12,251 nucleotides of DNA from Actinomycetota bacterium (GTDB taxonomy: Bacteria; Actinomycetota; Actinomycetes; S36-B12; UBA10799). How positions within the stretch are numbered: the stretch's first letter is position 1; every line of letters begins with the position of its first letter. Shown in pieces: positions 7,165 through 12,251 of the stretch. The notes under the pieces were generated by a model. It saw nothing but the letters and a program-made list of their open reading frames with translations, did no database searches and was not told the DNA's origin. The translations under genes and the position numbers were made by a program. The stretch spans positions 1-12,251 of the forward strand of contig DMNR01000138.1 of NCBI GenBank assembly GCA_003452655.1, given 5' to 3'.

Positions 7165-7524
7165 GTGCCCACCTACGAATACTCGTGCAACGACTGCGGC
7201 GAAGAGTTAGAGGTCGTGCAGTCAATCCACGACGATTCGTTGACCGTATGCCCCAACTGCGGTGGTCAGCTCCGAAAGCACTTCGGCAACGTTGGCGTCG
7301 TCTTCAAGGGAAGTGGCTTCTACAAAACCGATTCCCGCGATAAGAAATCACCGGCCAAGAAGTCGGCAGCTCCGGCAAAGACCCCCTCCGAAGCTTCGAG
7401 CAGCAGCTCCGACGGCGGATCAACGAGCACGGCCGCCTCCACCAGCAGCAACGACAGCAAGTCGAGCGGAGCAAACACCGGCAGCTCAACCTCACCGAGT
7501 TCAGGCGCGAGTTCCACAAGCTAA
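7165..7524 (+). CDS. FmdB-family zinc ribbon protein with Ser-rich tail
   Basis: A 119-residue protein. Residues 1-45 are a classical FmdB putative regulatory zinc ribbon, starting MPTYEYSC and holding four cysteines at 8, 11, 29 and 32 (two CxxC pairs). Residues about 57-119 are low-complexity, Ser/Thr/Ala/Gly/Lys-rich and predicted disordered. The M. tuberculosis relative Rv0991c (Ruc) has the same plan and works as a redox-regulated chaperone whose cysteines sense oxidation, so that role is a reasonable guess. The GTG start at 7165 has GAGGAG (7154-7159) five bases upstream, a strong ribosome binding site. It is followed after 63 bp by the SAF-domain gene. No CIRCE element was seen upstream. 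Confidence 0.92.
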   Translation: MPTYEYSCNDCGEELEVVQSIHDDSLTVCPNCGGQLRKHFGNVGVVFKGSGFYKTDSRDKKSPAKKSAAPAKTPSEASSSSSDGGSTSTAASTSSNDSKSSGANTGSSTSPSSGASSTS

Positions 7525-7587
7525 TCCCAGCGAAGGCCCTGTGGATGACCGCTGCAGCGCTGCCGCTTGGGCACGTACGGTCAAGGA

Positions 7588-8289
7588 ATGCCGAGCCAGA
7601 AGCTCCGAAGAGTCGCCCGCAGCCACCGGCAACTTGTCGCCGCGGTCTTGGCGGGCACCGCTGGACTTCTGATGGTGTCGGTGCTCCGCCCCGGCCCGCT
7701 ACCCACGACGCCCGTTCTTGTCGCGGCCCGACCTCTGCCAGCTGGTCACGTGCTGACCGATGGCGATCTCACTACGCGGGATTGGCCAACCTCAATTGGC
7801 AACCCGCCGCCAACGGTCGGCGGCGACGCCGCGCGTGGCCGCACGATCGCGGTACCGATGGACTCCGGGGAACTAGTGAGCTCCAGTCGCCTCGTCGGCC
7901 CTGACCTCCTGGGTCTAGGCGACATCACCGGCAACGGATCCGGAGAGCCCGCACTCGTAGCTGCACCCGTTCGACTGGCAGATGCTGGCCAGGCAACGTT
8001 GCTTCGGGCTGGCGACATCGTCGACGTGATCGCCGCGCGAGCCAGCGACGGCGGTGGTCAATCGGCGAACTTGGTGGCTCGAGACGTTCGAGTCATTACG
8101 ATCGCTGCGGATGCGGGCAGCAAAGGAGGCCTGCTCCCTACCGATACAGCGGCCGGTGACCCGCCCGATTCAAGTAGCTTGATCGTCGTTGCAGTAATGC
8201 AGGATGTCGCGACTGAGTTGGCTGCGGCGGCCACGCGGTCCCGAATCAGCGTCGTACTCAAACCGCAGGTGACTCGGTCCCAGAGTTAG
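7588..8289 (+). CDS. CpaB/RcpC-like SAF-domain membrane-anchored protein
   Basis: A 233-residue protein with a basic N-terminus, one signal-anchor helix (about residues 16-33) and an extracytoplasmic SAF domain. The SAF domain has the typical opening PVLVAARPLPAGHVLTDGDL (42-61) and the later RGRTIAVPMDSGELV step. A RcpC-like second half follows (APVRLADAGQATLLRAGDIVDVIAA). SAF/CpaB proteins act in Flp pilus assembly, but no pilus genes are present, so its job here is unknown. Actinobacteria often carry this orphan form next to FmdB and MscL genes. The ATG at 7588 is chosen because it gives a normal N-terminus. AAGGA sits directly against it, which is too close for a good ribosome binding site, and a TTG at 7567 (240 residues) is an alternative. 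The stop overlaps that of mscL. Confidence 0.85.
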   Translation: MPSQKLRRVARSHRQLVAAVLAGTAGLLMVSVLRPGPLPTTPVLVAARPLPAGHVLTDGDLTTRDWPTSIGNPPPTVGGDAARGRTIAVPMDSGELVSSSRLVGPDLLGLGDITGNGSGEPALVAAPVRLADAGQATLLRAGDIVDVIAARASDGGGQSANLVARDVRVITIAADAGSKGGLLPTDTAAGDPPDSSSLIVVAVMQDVATELAAAATRSRISVVLKPQVTRSQS

Positions 8290-8666
8290 TCAGACTTGCC
8301 TGCGGCGAGCGAATCACGGATCTCGCGCAACAACTGAACTTCCTCGGCAACCTCTTCTTCAGCTTCGGTCTTTCCAAAACGTTCCTTGTACTTGTTCATC
8401 GGAAGCACGAACACGAAGTACACAACGGCAGCAGTAATCAAGAAGGTTATAGCGCCGTTTACGATGGCGCCGAAGTCAAATACTTGGCCATTGACGACGA
8501 CCTTGCCGCCGTCTACGCCGCCACCCATCGCCAAGTTGATCATCGGCTGGATCAGGCTTCGGGTAAACACGGCAACAAGTGCGGTGAATGCCCCACCAAT
8601 GACGACTGCGACTGCAAGATCAATAACGTTTCCGCGGGTGATGAAATCGCGAAATCCCTTAAGCAC
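8286..8666 (-). CDS. mscL: Large-conductance mechanosensitive channel MscL
   Basis: A 126-residue MscL subunit (the channel is a homopentamer) that opens under membrane tension to release solutes on osmotic downshock. The N-terminal amphipathic helix MLKGFRDFITRGNVIDLAVAV is conserved, including the RGNV-DLA region. TM1 lines the pore with Ala/Val/Gly, and TM2 is ITFLITAAVVYFVFVLPMNK. The C-terminal bundle helix LLREIRDSLA is present. It starts at a GTG with only a weak G-rich ribosome binding site, 20 bp after the small acidic ORF, so it is probably the last gene of a three-gene operon. Its stop codon overlaps that of the convergent SAF-domain gene (TTAG at 8286-8289). Confidence 0.97.
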   Translation of the reverse strand: MLKGFRDFITRGNVIDLAVAVVIGGAFTALVAVFTRSLIQPMINLAMGGGVDGGKVVVNGQVFDFGAIVNGAITFLITAAVVYFVFVLPMNKYKERFGKTEAEEEVAEEVQLLREIRDSLAAGKSD

Positions 8667-8686
8667 GGCAAACCCCCAAGATTGAA

Positions 8687-8848
8687 TTAGTCCCCGTGAT
8701 GGGGTGGCCGCTGCGACAAGTAGTCACCAGCGCCGCCGTCACCAGCAGGTTGTTCATCCCATGATTCCGGCTCGGAATCTACGGCTCGCGTTGGGTCCAG
8801 TGAAAGGTTGTCCAGGTCACCCTTGGGTGCCTTATCGCCTCTACCCAT
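8687..8848 (-). CDS. Small 53-residue acidic ORF in the mscL operon
   Basis: A 53-codon ORF (MGRGDKAPKGDLDNLSLDP..., ending HHGD) that most gene finders would miss. It is supported by GAGGTGA located 6 bases before the ATG, the best ribosome binding site in this operon. Its start overlaps the stop of the upstream membrane-protein gene by 8 bp, and the mscL start lies 20 bp after its stop. The protein is soluble, rich in Asp/Glu/Gly/Pro, has no cysteine or membrane helix, and is probably disordered. I do not recognise a family. Given the layout it may partner the membrane protein or MscL. It could also be a coupling ORF that mainly carries ribosomes to mscL. Confidence 0.7.
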   Translation of the reverse strand: MGRGDKAPKGDLDNLSLDPTRAVDSEPESWDEQPAGDGGAGDYLSQRPPHHGD

Positions 8849-9569
8849 GATGCGTCACCTCGCCATGCTTCTTTGACTTGTGTGTCGACGCCTTGCCGAA
8901 GTCCCTCACGCTACGCCACGCATTGGTGAGTGGGACCAGCTTCGCGGTGAATCGTCGACGGTTACTGCCCGGCAGTTCCGACCGCCAGTTCACGCGTTCC
9001 CGCAAGAACCAGAGCCCAGTGACGACGACATCGAGTACCACCAGGAACAAGTAGTACGTATTGACTACATCAATGTTCTCGTCGATCCCCGCCAACAACT
9101 CACCCCAGCGGTTTACCCCAGAATCCCCATTTAGGACTCCCCCGCCGAGAAGGATGATCGTCAGGACTGCCAGTGGAATGGTCTTGCCGAGTTCGTGCGA
9201 GGCCTCCGGGCTGATGTGGGCGAGAACCCGCGCCGCTCCCACCACAACGGCCGCCGCCAGCGCCAGAGCTTGTGCCGAGCGATTATCTGCGGCGATGGTG
9301 AGAATGATCAGAATCGCCCACAACCACAAGAACACCATGATCGGTGTCAGTACGAGGTAGCGCACAATTGCCTGCCATCGAGCGGTGGGTGCGCCGTCCT
9401 TCGGGCTGATCGCAAGGTACAGGCGCGGATGCTGCATCGATCGGTACGCCCACAGGATGATCCCCATCAGGATCATGAGGCCGATCACACCAAATAGCAG
9501 ATCTGGCCAATCTGCGGTCCATTTTTCGATCGGACTCGCGCCGCCCGGCACATCGACATCCCAGTTCAC
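8841..9569 (-). CDS. Unrecognised five-helix membrane protein upstream of mscL
   Basis: A 242-residue integral membrane protein that I cannot assign to a named family. Hydrophobic segments lie at about residues 23-43, 70-94, 99-117, 129-147 and 171-189. A conserved-looking loop HPRLYLAISPKDGAPTAR lies between the first two. The C-terminus (about 190-242) is strongly basic and lies, by the positive-inside rule, in the cytoplasm. It starts at a GTG with no clear Shine-Dalgarno. It is the first gene of the operon with the small acidic ORF (8-bp overlap) and mscL. Association with mscL suggests an osmotic or envelope role, but this is inference only. The basic tail and the acidic partner ORF could interact electrostatically, which is speculation. 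Confidence 0.8.
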   Translation of the reverse strand: MNWDVDVPGGASPIEKWTADWPDLLFGVIGLMILMGIILWAYRSMQHPRLYLAISPKDGAPTARWQAIVRYLVLTPIMVFLWLWAILIILTIAADNRSAQALALAAAVVVGAARVLAHISPEASHELGKTIPLAVLTIILLGGGVLNGDSGVNRWGELLAGIDENIDVVNTYYLFLVVLDVVVTGLWFLRERVNWRSELPGSNRRRFTAKLVPLTNAWRSVRDFGKASTHKSKKHGEVTHHG

Positions 9570-9839
9570 AATGGGTTGGTATCACATCGATGTTGACCAG
9601 TTGTGACATCGAGTGCTTTAGCTGCGGAATTCCCGCCGACACGAGGGCCTCGCTTGCGCGAAACATGCTGAAAACAAAGAACTATTGGAACAAATCGAGA
9701 CATCGATCCATCTAAGGCGTGACGATTCGAGTTAGGGGTGAGGGGCCTCACAGGAATGTGGGCTCGAGTGCCGATTAACTCCGCCGGTAAGTGGGCAGAA
9801 CATTAGTGTCCACCGAATTCGGGGGAATCGGGGATAGCA

Positions 9840-9897
9840 CGCACGACCGACAGCGTTGTTGTCGCTTCGGGGGGAGCGACACCGCGTCGGTCGTGCG
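9840..9897. repeat. Large nested inverted repeat (hairpin 1)
   Basis: A perfect 12-base arm pair, CGCACGACCGAC (9840-9851) with GTCGGTCGTGCG (9886-9897), encloses a second perfect 6-base pair, GTCGCT (9861-9866) with AGCGAC (9875-9880). The apical loop is TCGGGGGG. GCG/CGC pairing after a bulged A also extends the outer stem. It is far stronger than expected by chance but has no T-run on either side. It could be a REP-like palindrome, a terminator, part of a small RNA, or a protein-binding site. Confidence 0.75.
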
Positions 9898-9951
9898 CCC
9901 GCCAGAACCGCATGACCGAGCATCAGCGGCAAGGCGGAGGAACATGGTGAT

Positions 9952-9991
9952 GATGTCGCCCCAATTGCGGTCTCTCCGCTGGGGCGACATC
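9952..9991. terminator. Long inverted repeat after the FKBP gene (hairpin 2, candidate terminator)
   Basis: GATGTCGCCCCA (9952-9963) is an exact reverse complement of TGGGGCGACATC (9980-9991). Inside, after a 3-base bulge, GCGG (9967-9970) pairs with CCGC (9976-9979), leaving the loop TCTCT. It begins 33 bases past the FKBP stop on the minus strand, the right place for a terminator. A T-run is absent, so it would be an actinobacterial hairpin type. The dyad itself is certain; the terminator role is inferred. Confidence 0.6.
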
Positions 9992-10024
9992 CCCATGTAG
10001 TAGCTCGTTCAGGGAATTCAGCAG

Positions 10025-10378
10025 TTACGCATCGATCAGATCAATGACAAAAACCAGCGTCCGACCGGATAGCCGGTGTCCGCCTGTCTCGCCATATGCC
10101 AATCGAGGCGGAATGACGAGCTGACGGCGACCGCCGACCTTCATTCCAGGGATACCTTCCTGCCAGCCTGCGATCAAACCGTTGAGCGGGAAGGAGATCG
10201 ACTCTCCGCGATCCCAGGAGGAGTCGAACTGCTCACCGGTCTCAAAGTCGACGCCGACGTAGTGCACCTCGACCTGCCCCCCTGGCTTGGCTTCGGCACC
10301 ATCACCGACAACCAGGTCGGTGATTACTAGCTCTGTGGGCGGTTCGCCGCCCGGAAATTCGATTTCTGGTTTCTCCAT
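10025..10378 (-). CDS. FKBP-type peptidyl-prolyl cis-trans isomerase
   Basis: A 117-residue single-domain cytoplasmic FKBP, which speeds prolyl isomerisation during protein folding. Residues matching the FKBP12 pocket are Tyr40, Phe51-Asp52 (in FDSS), Phe63, Ile69, Trp72 and Tyr95, within VHYVG, LIAGWQEGIPGMKVGGRR and PPRLAYGE, and Phe110 in TLVFVIDLI. The 90s loop (GGHRLSGR) replaces the usual I-P-N pattern, so drug affinity may differ. The frame is open further upstream to 10471, but the ATG at 10378 gives the normal family length and avoids a stretch unlike FKBP. No Shine-Dalgarno lies before this ATG, which is compatible with leaderless translation. It diverges from the MMPL gene and is monocistronic, followed by hairpin 2. 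Confidence 0.94.
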   Translation of the reverse strand: MEKPEIEFPGGEPPTELVITDLVVGDGAEAKPGGQVEVHYVGVDFETGEQFDSSWDRGESISFPLNGLIAGWQEGIPGMKVGGRRQLVIPPRLAYGETGGHRLSGRTLVFVIDLIDA

Positions 10379-10449
10379 AGGGCAATAGTTACACCGGAAT
10401 TGTTGGCGACAGGGCACCAAAAGCAGAACTGCTGTGGGATTCTTCGCAC

Positions 10450-12251
10450 GTGACGAGGTGGCTGTACGCATTAGGGCGTCGATGCGCCCTCCACGGTCGA
10501 CTTGTTATCGGCATCTGGCTGTTGGCTGCAATCGCTTTATTAGGCGCCAACCAACTCCTGCCCTCGTCAAATATCTCTACCTTCTCCCTGACCGGAACTG
10601 ACAGCACCACAGCGCAGACACTGCTCAATCAGGCATTCCCGCAGACCAACACCGACCCGAACCCCGTCGTCCTCTCAAGCCCAACACTGAATTTCGGCGA
10701 AGGCGAGGGCAAGGCGACGGTCGACAGGGTGGCCGCGGAGCTCAAGGCGATTCCTGCCGTATCTGCTGTTTCAACACCCAGCGACATCCCGAGCCAGCTG
10801 TCCACGGACGGTCACACTGCCATCATCGGCGTGACGATCAACGGCCAACAACTCGGTGAGGAATCAGTCTCCGAGGACGTCCTCACCACTGCAAAGAATG
10901 CTGCTGGCCCTGATGTTCAGGTCGATCTCGGTGGCTACCTGGGGCAACAACTCTCGCGGCCTGACACCCACCAAAGCGAACGACTTGGTTTGTTGGCCGC
11001 CTTGGTCGTCTTGTTCTTCACTCTTCGTCGAGTGTGGGCGATGGTCCTACCGCTCATCAACGCCATATTTGCCGTAGGAATCGGACTGGCGATTGTTGGC
11101 CTCATTGGCAGAGTGGTCTTCATCCCTGACGTCGCCCCCACCCTGGGGACGATGCTTGGCCTTGGGGTCGGGATCGACTACGCCCTATTCCTCGTGACGC
11201 GACACCGCAAGCTCCTGCGCCAGGGGTACGACGTGCCCGACGCAATCGGGCGAACGCTTGGCACTGCCGGAGCCGGGATGGTCTTCGCAGGCGGCACACT
11301 CATCGCGGCGGTCTGCGGCCTCACGCTCACCGGAATTTCCTTCCTCGCTTGGCTCGGCTACGCAGCTGGTGTCGTTGTCCTGATCGCCGTCGCTGCATCA
11401 CTGACTCTCGTGCCAGCAATTCTTGGTGTCATGGGGCATCGTGTTCTCCCCAAAAAGCCGAGGCCGGAGGACGATCCAAGCCACGAGGAACTGGACAAGA
11501 CCGTCTGGGCGAAGCTGGCAACTGCCGTCACAAACAAGCCGTGGCCATTTGCGATCATCTCCACGCTGATCCTGTTAACGCTGGCAGCACCGGCCTTCAC
11601 CCTGAGTCTTGGTCAAACCGATGCGAGCAACTTGCCGCCGGAGACGATCTCGCGTCAGGCGTATGACGCGATGGCGGCCGGATTCGGTCCCGGCAGCACC
11701 GCCCCGCTGGTCGTGACCAGTCAGATGTACACCGTGGCGACTGCTCCGCCGGGGGTGACCGGACCGGGTGATCCGCGGACCCAGGATCCCCGCCTGCAGA
11801 ACCTGCGCAACGACCTTCAAGCCACTCCCGGCGTCGTGGAAGCCAACGAACCAATCGTTTCCACCGATGGTGGTGTGGCAATCATCAAGATCACACCCGA
11901 GTGGAATGCCGCGGACCCGCAAACGGCCGAACTTGTAGAACGACTCCGAACACAAGTGATCCCTCCGGCGACGGAGGGCCAAGGTATGGCCTCCTACGTG
12001 GGGGGCATCACGGCCTTGTCATCGGATCTCAACGAGCTGATCGCCCAGCGAACGCCGGGCTTCATCCTTGGCGTTGTCATGTTGTCCTTCGTGCTTCTGA
12101 TGCTCGCTTATCGATCCCTGCTGATCCCGTTCAAGGCAGCGATCATGAACCTGCTGTCCATCGCCGCGGCCTACGGCGTTGTCACAGTGATCTTCCAATG
12201 GGGGTGGGGTGCTGAAGTTATTGGACTCAGTGGTCCGGTCCCGATCGATTC
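10450..12251 (+). CDS. MMPL-family RND transporter (C-terminus cut by window)
   Basis: An open frame of 600 codons to the right edge, encoding most of an MMPL transporter (the family is usually 700-750 residues or more). It starts MTRWLYALGRRCALHGR with helix one at about 18-34. An extracytoplasmic porter domain follows (about 35-175), then a block of helices with the family motif LGVGIDYALFLVTRHR from residue 238. Asp243-Tyr244 match the Asp-Tyr proton-relay pair of MmpL3. After a cytoplasmic linker (about 333-357) a second half begins with a helix at about 370-387 and a second porter domain. It ends within helices near FILGVVMLSFVLLMLAYRS. Such proteins export lipids or drugs using the proton gradient; the substrate here is unknown. 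The GTG start at 10450 is the only usual start after the frame opens, and its ribosome binding site is poor. Confidence 0.93.
   Translation, partial: MTRWLYALGRRCALHGRLVIGIWLLAAIALLGANQLLPSSNISTFSLTGTDSTTAQTLLNQAFPQTNTDPNPVVLSSPTLNFGEGEGKATVDRVAAELKAIPAVSAVSTPSDIPSQLSTDGHTAIIGVTINGQQLGEESVSEDVLTTAKNAAGPDVQVDLGGYLGQQLSRPDTHQSERLGLLAALVVLFFTLRRVWAMVLPLINAIFAVGIGLAIVGLIGRVVFIPDVAPTLGTMLGLGVGIDYALFLVTRHRKLLRQGYDVPDAIGRTLGTAGAGMVFAGGTLIAAVCGLTLTGISFLAWLGYAAGVVVLIAVAASLTLVPAILGVMGHRVLPKKPRPEDDPSHEELDKTVWAKLATAVTNKPWPFAIISTLILLTLAAPAFTLSLGQTDASNLPPETISRQAYDAMAAGFGPGSTAPLVVTSQMYTVATAPPGVTGPGDPRTQDPRLQNLRNDLQATPGVVEANEPIVSTDGGVAIIKITPEWNAADPQTAELVERLRTQVIPPATEGQGMASYVGGITALSSDLNELIAQRTPGFILGVVMLSFVLLMLAYRSLLIPFKAAIMNLLSIAAAYGVVTVIFQWGWGAEVIGLSGPVPID

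Larger units (their letters stand above)
9570..10024. other. Gene-free 455-bp region with two large inverted repeats
   Basis: No frame here has a family-like protein, a supported ribosome binding site and sensible codon use together. The region holds two strong dyads (9840-9897 and 9952-9991). It also has a short A-rich tract (9661-9692), a perfect palindrome CCGAATTCGG (9813-9822), and the flanks of the unknown membrane gene and the FKBP gene. It must include the promoter of the mscL operon near its left end, but no convincing -35/-10 pair was seen. Confidence 0.6.

Noticed and set aside
9611..9622. Half of a CIRCE-like heat-shock operator (GAGTGCTTTAGC)
   Set aside because: The matching TTAGCACTC half at the required spacing is absent.
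9584..9706. Three copies of ACATCGA as possible operators
   Set aside because: The copies are short, irregularly spaced, and one more lies inside a coding region, so chance is adequate.
9797..9814. String resembling an insertion-sequence end (GTGTCCAC near GGCAGAACATTAG)
   Set aside because: There is no paired inverted end, target duplication or transposase in the window.
9775..9996. Minus-strand 73-codon frame across the inverted repeats
   Set aside because: It is made largely of the two dyads, has no plausible ribosome binding site and no recognisable protein features.
9791..10000. Plus-strand 69-codon frame across the inverted repeats
   Set aside because: The same dyads generate it; codon use is poor and no ribosome binding site is seen.

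Overview
The window looks like chromosomal DNA from an actinobacterium of moderately high GC content. Three things point there: frequent GTG/TTG starts, the actinobacterial gene order 5-FCL / galU / moeA-like (glp) / rimJ / two-TM membrane protein (compare M. tuberculosis Rv0992c-Rv0996), and the FmdB, MscL, FKBP and MMPL families found here. The genus cannot be told from the sequence. No transposase, phage gene, CRISPR array, tRNA or rRNA was seen.

Layout. Bases 1-3850 hold a minus-strand operon read galU, glp (moeA-like), rimJ, glpR-like, with the last gene running off the left edge. galU makes UDP-glucose. The MoeA-like protein has a degraded active site and sits with a two-helix membrane protein ending in a WEPVEAPLPGY-type motif. 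This matches the gephyrin-like Glp and its receptor GlpR, which act in cell division in Corynebacterium, better than it matches a molybdenum cofactor enzyme. A divergent 5-formyltetrahydrofolate cyclo-ligase gene lies at 3906-4463.

Bases 4508-7045 hold a compact minus-strand operon: an ABC-2 exporter (ATPase, then permease) followed by two tandem FluC/CrcB fluoride channel subunits. All junctions are overlapping or nearly so. The operon converges on the 5-FCL gene, and a dyad (4488-4525) spans that junction. It separates 5-FCL from fmdB, which are adjacent in M. tuberculosis.

Bases 7165-8289 (plus strand) hold an FmdB-type zinc ribbon with a long serine-rich tail, then an orphan CpaB/RcpC-like SAF-domain membrane protein. 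This gene converges on mscL with overlapping stop codons. mscL ends a three-gene minus-strand operon (8286-9569): an unrecognised five-helix membrane protein, a previously unlisted 53-residue acidic ORF with a strong ribosome binding site, and the large mechanosensitive channel.

Bases 9570-10024 hold no convincing gene but contain two unusually strong long inverted repeats. On the right, an FKBP-type prolyl isomerase (minus) diverges from an MMPL-family RND transporter (plus) that runs off the right edge.

The main points of interest are the Glp/GlpR-type cassette, the small ORF in the mscL operon, the ABC-exporter/FluC-pair operon, and the double hairpin near 9840-9991. I do not see a clear wholly new system.
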